Below, one piece after another: positions 54,005 to 63,592 of a DNA stretch of 64,000 nucleotides. The notes under the pieces are model-generated. The model made no database searches, was not told where the DNA came from, and saw only the letters and a program-made list of their open reading frames with translations. Every line of letters starts with the position of its first letter. The first letter of the stretch is position 1. Origin of the DNA: Kribbella aluminosa (GTDB taxonomy: Bacteria; Actinomycetota; Actinomycetes; Propionibacteriales; Kribbellaceae); NCBI RefSeq assembly GCF_017876295.1, contig NZ_JAGINT010000001.1, forward strand, positions 3,720,001 to 3,784,000, given 5' to 3'. The position numbers were made by a program, and so were the translations under genes.

Positions 54005-55033
54005 TCAGGCGACGCGGTCGAGATCGCCGACCGTGATCGCGTAGGCCAGTGGCTGCCCGGCACGGAGGCGTTGCAGCTCGTCGACGATGTAGCGGCCCAT
54101 ACGAGCGAGTTCGTTGCCGTGCGAGCCGGCGATGTGCGGGGTCAGGAACACGTTCGGCAGGTCGTACAGGGCCGAGTCGGCCGGTAGCGGTTCGGGCGAG
54201 GTCACGTCGAGGACGGCATACAGACGCTCTTTCCGGAGATGTTCGATCAAGGCGGCGGAGTCGACGAGAGCCGGTCGTGCGGTGTTGATGAGGGTGGCTC
54301 CGTCGCGCTTCAGGGCGAGCTGACGGGCGCCGACCAGGCCCTGGGTCTGCAGGTTGTCCGGGGCGTGGACGCTGACGATGTCGCAGGTTCGCATCAGCGT
54401 GTCCAGGTCGACCAGGTGTACGCCGAGGGCATCGGCCGTCGCGTGGTCGACGTACGGGTCGAACAGGTACACCTCGAAGTCGAACGGCCGGAGCAGTTCG
54501 ATCACGCGGCGGCCGATCCACGAGGCGCCGATCACTCCGACCGCGCGGCCGTGGTTGCCGACTCCCGCGTGCACTTCGGCGACGGTGAACTGCCTCGACG
54601 TACGGTAGTCGTCGCGCAGCCGGAAGACGTCCTTGCCCGCGAACAGGATGGCTGCGAGGGTGTATTCGGCGACCGGTACGGCGTTCGCGGCCGCAGCCGA
54701 GGTGATCGCGAGCCCGCGTTCCCAGCAGGCCGGTGTGAGGTGCCCCTTGACCGATCCGGCTGTGTGCAGGATGGCCTTCAGTCGGGGCGCGGCGTCCAGA
54801 ACGTCCGCGGTGACCGGCGGGCAGCCCCATCCGGTGATCAGGTACTCCGTCGACCTGAGCGCGGCCCGGGTCGCCGGCGAGTCGAACCGCTCCGCGACCA
54901 AGGTGTCGTCGACCTGGACCAGTTGGTGCAGCCTGGTCAGCAACTTGGGCGGGAACAGATCTGGCAGGTAGTGCGCGCCGAGGGCGAACATCGCGTGGGG
55001 ACGGTCGGGCACGAGTTGGGTTTCTCCGTTCAT
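54005..55033 (-). CDS. D-2-hydroxyacid dehydrogenase family protein
   Basis: 342 residues; ATG 55033 overlaps the permease stop (ATGA). The NAD Rossmann motif GVIGASWIGRRVIELLRPFDFEVYLFDPY lies near 175-205; INTARPALVD carries the substrate Arg region, and TPHIAGS the catalytic His. Its glycine motif is GxSxxG rather than GxGxxG. Co-transcribed with a sugar importer, it likely reduces or oxidises a sugar-acid intermediate. Confidence 0.87.
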   Translation of the reverse strand: MNGETQLVPDRPHAMFALGAHYLPDLFPPKLLTRLHQLVQVDDTLVAERFDSPATRAALRSTEYLITGWGCPPVTADVLDAAPRLKAILHTAGSVKGHLTPACWERGLAITSAAAANAVPVAEYTLAAILFAGKDVFRLRDDYRTSRQFTVAEVHAGVGNHGRAVGVIGASWIGRRVIELLRPFDFEVYLFDPYVDHATADALGVHLVDLDTLMRTCDIVSVHAPDNLQTQGLVGARQLALKRDGATLINTARPALVDSAALIEHLRKERLYAVLDVTSPEPLPADSALYDLPNVFLTPHIAGSHGNELARMGRYIVDELQRLRAGQPLAYAITVGDLDRVA

Positions 55034-55926
55034 TTGAGGCTGCCGAGCGTGATGCCGGAGCGCCAGTAGCGCTGCATGGCGAGCATCAGCGCGACGATCG
55101 GGATGAGCGAGACGATCGATCCGACGATCACCAGGCCGGTGAGGTCGTAGGACTGGTCGACCTTGACGTTGAGCCAGGAGTAGAGGCCGAGCATCACGGT
55201 CCACTTCTGTTCGCCGCGCAGGAAGACCAGTGGGCCGAAGAAGGAGTTCCACGAACCGACGAAGCCGAGCAGGAAGATGGTCGCCGAGCCGGTGGTCATC
55301 AAGCGGGCGCCGATGGTGAAGAAGACGCGGTACTCGCCGGCTCCGTCCACCCGGGCCGCCTCGATGAGCTCGGGCGGGACGGCGCCTTCGGCGTACACCT
55401 TGGCGAGGTAGACGGAGAACGCGCTGAAGAAGTGCGGCACGATGATTGCCCAGGGCGTGTCGACGATGTGCAGCCGTGTGTAGAGCAGGAACGACGGAAT
55501 CGTCAGCAGCGCACCGGGGATCAGGAACGAGGCGATGATGCAGCCCATCAGGACTCCGCGGCCGCGGAATCGATACATGGCCAGGGCGTAGCCGCAGGCA
55601 ACGCAGATGACGGTCATGCCGACGGTGCCGACGACGCCGTACAGGAGGGTGTTTCCCATCCAGCGCAGGAAGATGCCGTTGTGGTAGGTGAAGAGCTGGC
55701 GAGCGTTGTCGAACAGATGGAAGTCGGCGAACCACAGGCCGTTGGAGGTGTAGAGGTCGCGCTGGTTCTTCGTCGCGGAGACGATCAGGAACCAGATCGG
55801 CGAGACGGAGTAGATCAGGAAGAGCACGAGGCCGGTCCAGACCAGGGTCCGGGACAGCTTGGACGGATGGTGGCCGGCCGGCAGGTCGTCGTCGTACCGG
55901 CGCCTGGCCGGAGTGGTCGTGCTCAT
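55030..55926 (-). CDS. Sugar ABC transporter permease (CUT1, MalG type)
   Basis: 298 residues, six helices. EAA loop ELIEAARVDGAGEYRVFFTIGARLM and the ending MQRYWRSGITLGSLK. Overlaps the dehydrogenase gene after it and the other permease before it by 4 bp each. Confidence 0.92.
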   Translation of the reverse strand: MSTTTPARRRYDDDLPAGHHPSKLSRTLVWTGLVLFLIYSVSPIWFLIVSATKNQRDLYTSNGLWFADFHLFDNARQLFTYHNGIFLRWMGNTLLYGVVGTVGMTVICVACGYALAMYRFRGRGVLMGCIIASFLIPGALLTIPSFLLYTRLHIVDTPWAIIVPHFFSAFSVYLAKVYAEGAVPPELIEAARVDGAGEYRVFFTIGARLMTTGSATIFLLGFVGSWNSFFGPLVFLRGEQKWTVMLGLYSWLNVKVDQSYDLTGLVIVGSIVSLIPIVALMLAMQRYWRSGITLGSLK

Positions 55927-56879
55927 GTGGGAGCCCTGTTCGTCAGCTTGTAGAAGGTCGCGGAGACGAGGCCGACCACGAGCGCGAGCATGATCGACAG
56001 CGCTGCCGCGTAGTTGAAGTCACCGACCGCGAAGGCCTGGTTGTAGATGGTCATGATCGGAGTGAAGTCCTTCGTCACCGTCTCCGGCGTCATCGAGCGG
56101 AACAGCAGCGGTTCGCTGAAGATCTGCAGGGTCCCGATGATGCCGAGAACGCTCACCAGTACGAGCGATCTCCGGACGTACGGCACCTTGATCGACCAGG
56201 CGATGCGCCACTCGGACGCCCCGTCGACGCGGGCGCTGTCGAAGATGTCGCGCGGTACGGCCTGCAGGGCGCCGTACACGATCAGCATGTTGAAGCCGAT
56301 GCTGCCCCAGGCCATCAGGTTCCCGACGGACACCCAGATCATCCCGCTGCCGTAGAAGTTGGCGCCGATCCCGAACAGCTTGAAGAACGGTGTCAGCGGT
56401 CCGACGGCGGGACTGTAGAGATAGATCCAGATCAGGGTGGCGACGATGCCCGGGGTCATGTACGGCACCAGCATCGCGATCCGCAGCCGGCCGGCGTACC
56501 GCCTGCGGACCGAGTCGAGGAGCAGGGCCAGCGTCAGGCTGGCGAACTGGATCAGCGGGATCACGATCACCGCGAACAGGCTGACCCGCCACAGGCTGCC
56601 CCAGAACTTCTGGTCGTGGAGGACCCGGGCGAAGTTCTCGAGGCCGCTGAAGCTCACGGTTTTGGCGCCGAAGCCGAGTCCGGAGCTCCGCGCCGTATAG
56701 AGACTCTTGCTGAGGGCAAGGATCACCGGTACGACGGTGAAGAGAATGAATCCGCCGAAGAACGGGACGGTGAAGGACGCACCCTTGAGTGCCATCGTTC
56801 GGCGCCATTGCCGCCCCGGGGGACCGGCCGGTTCGGTCGTGGTCGTTACCTGTGGTTTCTGCAACTGGTCCAGGGACAT
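55923..56879 (-). CDS. Sugar ABC transporter permease (CUT1, MalF type)
   Basis: 318 residues from ATG 56879, which follows GGAGGGG. A basic N-terminal tail leads to six helices. EAA loop: FDSARVDGASEWRIAWSIKVPYVRRS. Translationally coupled to the second permease; 29 bp after the binding-protein gene. Confidence 0.9.
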   Translation of the reverse strand: MSLDQLQKPQVTTTTEPAGPPGRQWRRTMALKGASFTVPFFGGFILFTVVPVILALSKSLYTARSSGLGFGAKTVSFSGLENFARVLHDQKFWGSLWRVSLFAVIVIPLIQFASLTLALLLDSVRRRYAGRLRIAMLVPYMTPGIVATLIWIYLYSPAVGPLTPFFKLFGIGANFYGSGMIWVSVGNLMAWGSIGFNMLIVYGALQAVPRDIFDSARVDGASEWRIAWSIKVPYVRRSLVLVSVLGIIGTLQIFSEPLLFRSMTPETVTKDFTPIMTIYNQAFAVGDFNYAAALSIMLALVVGLVSATFYKLTNRAPT

Positions 56880-56908
56880 CCGCACCCCTCCAACTCGATC
56901 GTCGGTGG

Positions 56909-58222
56909 TCAGCTTGCGACGTTGATGCCCTTGGCCTTCAGGTCGTCGACGGTGAACTTCTGCATGTTCTCGAGCAGTTGCCGGAAGGTGATCTTCTTCG
57001 TGACCGCCTGCGCCCACTGGTCCTGCAGTTCCTTGAAGACGCCCGTGTAGTTCGGGCCGACCAGCCAGTTGTCGACACCGGACCGCGAAGCCTTGAGGAT
57101 GACCGCCTTGGCCTCCGGCCGGCGGCTGCCGAACAGCTTCTGCGGCACGGCGGAGTCGACCCACGGCGAGGGATCCGGCATCGCACCCGGCCAGGCGTAC
57201 GACCCCGTGGCCTTGTCGAAGGTGGCGTCGACGGCATCCTTGGTGGTGTTCATCCAGATGCCGACCTCGCTGGCCTCTTTGAGGTGTGCGCATCCCTTGG
57301 GGACGAGCAGCGCGCCGCCGTGTGCAGGCGTGGCGAACTTCGCGGCACCGGCGTACTGCGGCAGATCGACCGGCTCCCAGTTGCCGACGGACTTCTTGAA
57401 GTTCAGCTCGTAGTTGGTCAGCTGCCAGGTGGAGGTCGGCAGCGAGGCCATCTTGCCCTGGTCGAAGTATGCGATCAGCGCGGGCCGGTCCTGATACGTC
57501 TGGTTGGCGACGAGGTTGTTGTCGACCAGCTGCTGGAGAATGTTGGCGGCGGCAACAGACTCAGGCGACAGGAAGTCGACCTTCCACGCGTCTTTCTGGA
57601 CGGAGTACCAGCTGCCGCCGGCCTGGATGATCAGGTTGACCAGCGTGCTCGGGTCCTCACCGGCCAGGTTCATCACCTGCACGCCGTGCGGCTTGAGCGC
57701 CTTGCCCGCGGTGATGACGTCGTCCCACGTCTTCGGCACCGGTACGCCGTACTTGTCGTAGACCGCGCGGTTGACCATCATGAACGTCGGCCCGCTGCCC
57801 GTCGGAATCCCGTAGTACTTGCCCTGCACCTGCGCACCCGGCAGCGCGGCCGGGACGAACTTGCTCTCCGCGGGCTTCACGTAGTCGGTCACCTCCGCGA
57901 GCAGGCCCTCCGCCAGTAGGGCCGGCACATCCCCGAAGTTCTGCACCAGACAGGGAACACCGCTGCCGGCCGCAACCGCATTGCGCAAGCCGGTCGCGGT
58001 GGTGGTGAGCTCCGCCTGCTTGACGAACTTGACCTTGATGTCGGGGTGGGTGGCGTTGAACTTGTCCACCACAGGCTGAGCATCCCCCCACGCCCAGTAC
58101 TCGATCTCGACCGGGCCGGAGGCGGAACTCTTGTCGCTGTCGCTGCTGCAGGCGGCTGTGCCGGCGGCCAGGCCCAGCGCGAGGGTGGCGGCCAGCACAG
58201 CACGACGGCTGGTTCTGGGCAT
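56909..58222 (-). CDS. Sugar ABC transporter solute-binding lipoprotein
   Basis: 437 residues from ATG 58222. Signal: MPRTSRRAVLAATLALGLAAG then TAAC, a relaxed lipobox, and SSDSDKSS. Body: IEYWAWGDAQPVVDKFNATHPDIKVKFV, the SBP_bac_1 start, and YGIPTGSGPTFMMVNRAVYDKYGVPVPKTWDDV. It opens the leftward operon (binding protein, two permeases, dehydrogenase) opposite the alginate-lyase-like gene, so oligo-uronides or related oligosaccharides are the inferred cargo. No ATPase gene is adjacent. Confidence 0.9.
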   Translation of the reverse strand: MPRTSRRAVLAATLALGLAAGTAACSSDSDKSSASGPVEIEYWAWGDAQPVVDKFNATHPDIKVKFVKQAELTTTATGLRNAVAAGSGVPCLVQNFGDVPALLAEGLLAEVTDYVKPAESKFVPAALPGAQVQGKYYGIPTGSGPTFMMVNRAVYDKYGVPVPKTWDDVITAGKALKPHGVQVMNLAGEDPSTLVNLIIQAGGSWYSVQKDAWKVDFLSPESVAAANILQQLVDNNLVANQTYQDRPALIAYFDQGKMASLPTSTWQLTNYELNFKKSVGNWEPVDLPQYAGAAKFATPAHGGALLVPKGCAHLKEASEVGIWMNTTKDAVDATFDKATGSYAWPGAMPDPSPWVDSAVPQKLFGSRRPEAKAVILKASRSGVDNWLVGPNYTGVFKELQDQWAQAVTKKITFRQLLENMQKFTVDDLKAKGINVAS

Positions 58223-58272
58223 GCGCGTATCTCCAGGGTGAGGTAGGGAATCTACGGAGAGGGAAGAGCATT

Positions 58273-58381
58273 CGTAGTTAACGATTTCTACGAAAGCTAG
58301 GAGAAGAATGTCCATATCGTCAAGGCCTCGTGGGCTTGCTGTGTGCCTGGATGTTGCCTAGCGTAGAAATCGTTAACTACG
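58273..58381. promoter_or_regulatory. Paired 20-bp operators in the divergent promoter
   Basis: CGTAGTTAACGATTTCTACG at 58273-58292 and its exact reverse complement at 58362-58381, 69 bp apart. Each copy is itself a near-palindrome with the TTAACGATT core typical of LacI-family operators. They flank the divergent start region of the transporter operon and the alginate-lyase-like gene, and could allow looping by the repressor at 52896-53960. Confidence 0.75.
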
Positions 58382-58473
58382 GTTCGGCGGTTGATCGGCG
58401 TGCTCGTCGCAGCGCGCTTCTGCCAGTCACCGAAGTCCTTTGAATTCCTCCGCCCAAGGAAGAGGTGCTCCCT

Positions 58474-61400
58474 GTGAATCCGACTCCAGCCGCCGCAGGT
58501 GGCGAAGTCCGACGCTTCTCCGCGTTCGCCACCGCGCTCCTGCTCGTCACCGGACTGCTGTTCGCGGTAGCCCGGCCTGCCGCCGCACAGGAGCTCGGCA
58601 CGTGTGCCGTGACGTTCCAGTCCACCGTCAGCGCGCAGGGGTTCGTCCACCCCGGCGTCGGCCTGACCCAGCCGATCCTGAAGAACGCCCGCCGGCAGAT
58701 CGCCGCGGGTGCCGAACCCTGGACCTCGTCGTTCCGTGCGATGCAGCAGTCGTCAGCGGCCGGGACGGCCGTGACGTCGTCGAACCGGAGCAGCGCCGAT
58801 CCGGCCAAGCCCGCCTCCGACGCGTTCAACAGCCAGGGCTTCAACGGCCGCTTCATCGCCGACGGCCTGAAGTCCTACACGCAGGCGATCCTCTACGTGC
58901 TCACCGGCGAGGAGGTCTATCGCAAGAACGCGCTCGACATCATCCGCATCTGGGAGCAGATGGACCCGGCGAAGTACGAGTACTTCACCGACGCGCACAT
59001 CCACACCGGAATCCCACTCAACCGCATGGTCTCTGCCGCCGAGCTGCTGCGGTACACCTCGTGCGCCGACGAGGCGTATCCCTGGACCGACGCAGACACG
59101 CGGGAGTTCACCGGCAATCTCGTCGTCCCGGTCATCGAGACGTTCCAGAACGACAACAACCACTTCATGAACCAGCACACCTACCCGCTCATGGGTGCGA
59201 TGGCCGGAGCCGTCTTCATGGACGACACCGTCCTCTACAAGCGATCGGTCGAGTGGTTCACCGTCAACGCCACCGCGAACGACCAGGGCTTCAACGGCTC
59301 GATCGCGCGGCTGTTCCGATGGGTCGACCACGACGACAAGACCGGCAAGCCGATCAAGGACCCGCACGTCCAGCACGCCGAGATGGGACGCGACCAGGCC
59401 CACGGCGGTGGCGACCTCACCAATGCCGCGATCATTTCCCGCATGCTGCTGGCGCAAGGGACGAAGGTCGACCCAGTCGCCGGCACCGTCTCGAACGCCC
59501 CGAACGCCGTCGGCCCCTACGAGTTCCTGAACGACCGGATCCTCGCGGCCGCCGACTACTTCTGGCGATACATGCTCGGCTACAGCACCCCGTGGACCCC
59601 GATGGCCTATGCCATCTCGCCTGACGGCACGATCCGCGACACGTACAACCACATCTCGTACGGCTACCGCGGGCGCTACAACACCGCGAGCTTCTGGGAC
59701 ATCTATTACTACTACGCGTTCACCCGCGGCGAGGACGTCTCGAAGCTCGCGCCGTACTTCGCCGAGGCGTACGCCAAGCGCAACGGCCCGCTGTTCTACT
59801 ACGGCGGCAGCCGCAACAACGCATGGGACAACGTCGACGGCGGCGGCGACTCCTGGCTCTTCGCGCCTGTTGCCGCGGCCGGGCAAACCGTCCCGCCGTT
59901 GCCGGACAGCCCTACGATCCTCGAGGTCGAGAACAAGTACACCCGCGTTTCCGGCGACGTCGAGCGCAGAACCGACGGCAGCACCGGATACGTCCGGATG
60001 TCGACCGCGGGTCACGGCTCCGAGATCGCCTACCTCAGCGGCTCGACCAGCAAACAGCTCCTCGCCTTCCGGGTCCGCACCGACGGCGAGGTGCGGCTGC
60101 GGATCGACCGCCACGACGATCGCACGATCGTTGTTCCGGACACCGGCGGCGAATGGCGTTACGTGACGTACCCGCGCTCCATCGGGGACATGCTGTTCCT
60201 CCAGGCGACCGGCAACGGAGCGACCATCGACATCGACCACATCAACACGAACGCCGCCGCCGAACTGACCCCACCGACCTTCGACGACACATCGACCGCC
60301 CACATCGTGAACTGGAAAGGCGCGACCACGACGGCCGACCTCTCCGCGCACTACACCGGCACCGGCAAACTCGCCTATACGGCGCAGGGGCTACCTCCGG
60401 GCGCAACCGTCGACGCCTCCACCGGGAAACTGACCTGGACGGCCACCGCGGCCGGCTCTACCACCATCGCCGTGACGGTCTCCGACGGCATCACGGTGGC
60501 GAGTCATCACGTCGTACTCGCCGCTGCCCGCAACCGCACCGGCGCGCTCAGGCTCGCCGAGCGTGGCCACGACGCGGATGCCGTTTACGTCTCCGGCACC
60601 AAGTCCACCTTCGCGCAGGCGCTCGCTAATGCCGAGGCTCTGGGCAAGAAGGGTACGGACGACGAGTACTGCGCGGCGCTGGCCCACCTGGTGACGGCGG
60701 TCGACGGGCTCGCCCTCGTCTCCCCGCGCACGGCCGTGGACGGCAGCCTCGACTATCCGTCGCTCCTGGTCAGCTCCACGGCCGGCGCCAGTACCGGCAA
60801 CCTCGTCGACGGCGACAACCAGTCGGGGACCGGGTACGGCCAGGCGGTGAACCTCTCCCACATCTTCGACTTCGGGCCAGACTTCCGGGTCTCGGCGACC
60901 CGCTTCGGATTCCAGAGCAACATCTTCGCCGACCGGCTCGCGAACTCCACCGTCTTCGGCTCGAACGACGGCAGGAACTGGACCCGCCTGACCCCGGGCG
61001 TCACCCGGTTCACCCAGGACTTCAATACCCTCGACGTCGCTCCTGCCCTGCGCGACCAACAGTTCCGCTACCTCAAGGTGCAGTTGCTCAAACCCCTGCC
61101 GGACGTGCTGTACGGCATCGTCCGCAACCTGTTCGAGATGACCGAGTTCCACATCTACGGCGAACGGCACGAGATCGGCAACCAGGTGTTGGCGACCTCG
61201 ATCGCGTCCGAACAGGCCATCGCGGGCAAGATCATGACCGGTGACACCGTCGACGTCTCGGTGACCACGAAGCAGCCGATCCAGCAGGGCTCCGTGACCG
61301 TCCAAGGTGTGACGGCGAAGGCGATCTCGGCCGACGGCGTCAACTGGACGGCCTCGGTCAAACTCGACAAGGTGGCACCCGGCGACGTCCAGGTCGCGGT

Positions 61401-61929
61401 CGACTACCTCGACGCCGCGGGCAAGGCCGGGCCAACCGCGTACGGAACCACCGACGGATCGAAGCTCTACATCGCGGGTGATCCCGCACACTTCATCGAC
61501 GTGGCCAAGCTCGCCACCGTCACCGCCTCCGACAAACAGTGGCCAGGCACCGGACTGGGCGCCGACCAGGTCGGCTACCTGCTCTTCGACCGCAACGCCG
61601 ACACGTACGGCGACCTGAACAGCGGAGAAGGCGCGTACTACCTCCTGGACTTCGGCGCCCACGCGACCGTACGGCCCGAGGAACTCCTGTTTCTGCCGCG
61701 AGCCAGCCACCCGCAGCGGGCCAACGGCACTGTCGCGCAGGCGTCCGACGACGGCCAGACCTGGACCGACCTGACCAAGCCACTCGCCGGCGCTGTCGCA
61801 AACACCTGGAGCGACCAGCCTGCCTCAGGCGAGAACCACTACCGATACCTGCGGATCTACAACGCCACAAGCTGGTACGGCGACCTCTCGGAGGTGGAAC
61901 TCTACGGCGACATCAAGTACGACGCCTGA
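58474..61929 (+). CDS. Large secreted alginate-lyase-like protein with C-terminal discoidin domains
   Basis: 1151 residues from GTG 58474, eight bases after AAGGAAGAGG. A Sec signal ends near AARPAAA-Q (about residue 38). Residues 60-420 are an alginate-lyase-type (alpha/alpha) toroid: FIADGLKSYTQAILYVLTGEEVYRKNALDIIRIWEQ, FTDAHIHTGIPLNRMVSAAELLRY, NNHFMNQHTYPLMGAMAG, HVQHAEMGRDQAHGGGDL. A carbohydrate-binding-like beta domain follows, then an Ig/PIG-type repeat (LPPGATVDASTGKLTWTATAAGSTTIAVTVSDG), and F5/8C (CBM32-like) domains at about 745-905 and 1005-1150. It probably cleaves a uronate-containing polymer; the exact substrate is unknown. Confidence 0.85.
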   Translation: MNPTPAAAGGEVRRFSAFATALLLVTGLLFAVARPAAAQELGTCAVTFQSTVSAQGFVHPGVGLTQPILKNARRQIAAGAEPWTSSFRAMQQSSAAGTAVTSSNRSSADPAKPASDAFNSQGFNGRFIADGLKSYTQAILYVLTGEEVYRKNALDIIRIWEQMDPAKYEYFTDAHIHTGIPLNRMVSAAELLRYTSCADEAYPWTDADTREFTGNLVVPVIETFQNDNNHFMNQHTYPLMGAMAGAVFMDDTVLYKRSVEWFTVNATANDQGFNGSIARLFRWVDHDDKTGKPIKDPHVQHAEMGRDQAHGGGDLTNAAIISRMLLAQGTKVDPVAGTVSNAPNAVGPYEFLNDRILAAADYFWRYMLGYSTPWTPMAYAISPDGTIRDTYNHISYGYRGRYNTASFWDIYYYYAFTRGEDVSKLAPYFAEAYAKRNGPLFYYGGSRNNAWDNVDGGGDSWLFAPVAAAGQTVPPLPDSPTILEVENKYTRVSGDVERRTDGSTGYVRMSTAGHGSEIAYLSGSTSKQLLAFRVRTDGEVRLRIDRHDDRTIVVPDTGGEWRYVTYPRSIGDMLFLQATGNGATIDIDHINTNAAAELTPPTFDDTSTAHIVNWKGATTTADLSAHYTGTGKLAYTAQGLPPGATVDASTGKLTWTATAAGSTTIAVTVSDGITVASHHVVLAAARNRTGALRLAERGHDADAVYVSGTKSTFAQALANAEALGKKGTDDEYCAALAHLVTAVDGLALVSPRTAVDGSLDYPSLLVSSTAGASTGNLVDGDNQSGTGYGQAVNLSHIFDFGPDFRVSATRFGFQSNIFADRLANSTVFGSNDGRNWTRLTPGVTRFTQDFNTLDVAPALRDQQFRYLKVQLLKPLPDVLYGIVRNLFEMTEFHIYGERHEIGNQVLATSIASEQAIAGKIMTGDTVDVSVTTKQPIQQGSVTVQGVTAKAISADGVNWTASVKLDKVAPGDVQVAVDYLDAAGKAGPTAYGTTDGSKLYIAGDPAHFIDVAKLATVTASDKQWPGTGLGADQVGYLLFDRNADTYGDLNSGEGAYYLLDFGAHATVRPEELLFLPRASHPQRANGTVAQASDDGQTWTDLTKPLAGAVANTWSDQPASGENHYRYLRIYNATSWYGDLSEVELYGDIKYDA

Positions 61930-61947
61930 TTCGGCGTCGTCGGGGAA

Positions 61948-62257
61948 TCACTGGCGGGCGGCGGTCACTACGATGTACATGACGTAAGGTCTGTCCTCGT
62001 AGTGGACCGTGATGGTGGTGGCGCCGGCGCCGATCGGCCGGATGAGGCCGTCGACGACTGCCGCGACGGCCGGGCCGGCGACGGTGAAGCACAGTCGGCC
62101 CGCCGGGACCAGGTGGCGGGTCCCGGCGGTGTCATAGCGGTACAGCCTGATCGGCTCGCTCCCGCCGCGGCCGGTGGAGGACAATTCGCCGGTCTGCAGG
62201 AATGCTTCGCCCTGCACTCGCGGGACGGATGCGGAGTATCGGAAGAACGGTCGATCA
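61948..62257 (-). pseudogene. C-terminal fragment of an Ig-like (Big) domain protein
   Basis: Minus-strand frame: VQGEAFLQTGELSSTGRGG, EPIRLYRYDTAGTRHLVPAGRLCFTVAGPAVAAVVDGLIRPIGAGATTITVHYEDRPYVMYIVVTA. The GLIRPIGAGATTITV block is typical of bacterial Ig-like domains at the ends of glycosidases. No start codon or catalytic part precedes it, so it looks like a leftover C terminus. Confidence 0.45.
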
Positions 62258-62527
62258 GGCCGGCCGGTCGGCGTCGAGCCAGCGCACGACGGTGGAGCCG
62301 TTGTGGCCGTGTACTGCAAGGAGGGCATCGAGGCCGTAGCCCCAGACGACCGTGGTGGCCCACTTTCCGCGCCATCGCAGCGCCACGGCTCCGTCCGACC
62401 ACTCGACTCCCTCGGCGACGTCGCCGGTGCCGCTGACTCCGCTGACATCAACGGCGCGGCGGAGCACGAACCGGCGTGGGTCCGCGATGCGGCTGGTCGA
62501 GTGGTCGAGCTGTGCATCGACTTCCAT
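62255..62527 (-). CDS. Conserved hypothetical protein
   Basis: 90 residues from ATG 62527, after AAGGGGA. ADPRRFVLRRAVDVSGVSGTGDVAEGVEWSDGAVALRWRGKWATTVVWGYGLDALLAVHGHNGSTVVRWLD is a compact all-beta sequence that I associate with small actinobacterial proteins of unknown role. No signal peptide. Confidence 0.65.
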   Translation of the reverse strand: MEVDAQLDHSTSRIADPRRFVLRRAVDVSGVSGTGDVAEGVEWSDGAVALRWRGKWATTVVWGYGLDALLAVHGHNGSTVVRWLDADRPA

Positions 62528-62807
62528 TGGAGTTCCCCTTCGAGGTCCTTGATCCCCATCAAAGAACGCGCGACTGCGGAACGTAAGGAAGAAGTTGCTA
62601 CCTCGCTGAACGTGAACCGGAAATCTCCGGGCGGAACGCTGTCGGCCGGTGACTCGCCGTACATATCGTTGGACTGTGGAGGCCAACCAGATCCTGCATC
62701 AACTCGATGCTTCAAGACTTCGGCAGCACACTGCAGATCGCTGCACCATCGAGCGACCCGGCAACCGCCTGGGATCATTACGCACACGACTCGCTGAGGA
62801 AGCTTCT

Positions 62808-63365
62808 GTGACCCCTGACGGTATTGCACTGCGCCACTCCACCGTGATCGACGACGTGTGGAGCACGTTGATCGAGGTGTATGCCGACGTGCGTGCGGAT
62901 CAACTTCACCTTCCGAACTATTCGGTTGAGCGGTTCGGAGAACAGCTTGCCCGGCACGGATCCGATCCCGGCTGGGAGGTTGTCATCGGCTACGACGCGG
63001 CACAGCCGGTGGGATTTGCGTACGCGAACACGCTCACGCCCGACGACCGCTGGTGGCGCCGGATGACCACCCCGCTTCCCGACGGATGCACCCAAACGTC
63101 GACCGTCGCGATGAAAGAGATCATGCTGCGCAAGCCTTGGCGGGGTCAGGGAATCGCCCTGCTGATCCACGACGAACTTCTCCGCGATCGCCCCGAGGAG
63201 CAGGTGTCGTTACTGGTCAATGCCTTGAACGGCGACGGGAAGGTCAAGGCGCTGTACGAGTCGTGGGGTTACGAGCCGATCAGCACCCAGCGGCCGTCGG
63301 TCGACGGCCCGGTCCTGACCGCCATGCTCCGGCGAACCCACCCTGGGCCCGAAGACATTGAGTAG
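62808..63365 (+). CDS. GNAT-family N-acetyltransferase
   Basis: 185 residues from GTG 62808, preceded by GAGGAAGC; an upstream GTG at 62649 would add 53 residues that do not look coding. Core: WEVVIGYDAAQPVGFAYANTLTP, then MKEIMLRKPWRGQGIALLIHDELLRDRPEEQVSLLV, with the acetyl-CoA loop RGQGIA, and YESWGYEPIS. Closest in style to acetyltransferases with a WWRRMT insertion found in streptomycetes. Substrate unknown. Confidence 0.8.
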   Translation: MTPDGIALRHSTVIDDVWSTLIEVYADVRADQLHLPNYSVERFGEQLARHGSDPGWEVVIGYDAAQPVGFAYANTLTPDDRWWRRMTTPLPDGCTQTSTVAMKEIMLRKPWRGQGIALLIHDELLRDRPEEQVSLLVNALNGDGKVKALYESWGYEPISTQRPSVDGPVLTAMLRRTHPGPEDIE

Positions 63366-63412
63366 CGTTGAGAAGCTTTGGTTACTGTGCGTAGTTCATG
63401 CGTTGAGCAGGC

Positions 63413-63592
63413 ATGGAGAAGCCAGATGTGGACGGTGTAGGTGAGGATCCGCAGATTCGGGTGAGGCTGCCGGGCAGGTCGCCGGTGCTCTATCCACAGG
63501 CTGCCCGTGTGTTGCGCCGGATCGTTCTTCGACTGGCACGGTCGAAGCGCAGGAACGGTGGCGATTCCCGGCCGGAGGAGAGGGCATGTTGA
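63413..63592 (+). CDS. Small companion ORF of a serine recombinase
   Basis: 59 residues: MEKPDVDGVGEDPQIRVRLP, then GRSPVLYPQAARVLRRIVLRLARSKRR. Basic. Short proteins with RVxLPGRxPxLxPxAARxLLxILxxAxxR precede large serine recombinases in actinobacteria. It overlaps the recombinase ATG by 7 bp, supporting a coupled pair. Confidence 0.6.
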   Translation: MEKPDVDGVGEDPQIRVRLPGRSPVLYPQAARVLRRIVLRLARSKRRNGGDSRPEERAC

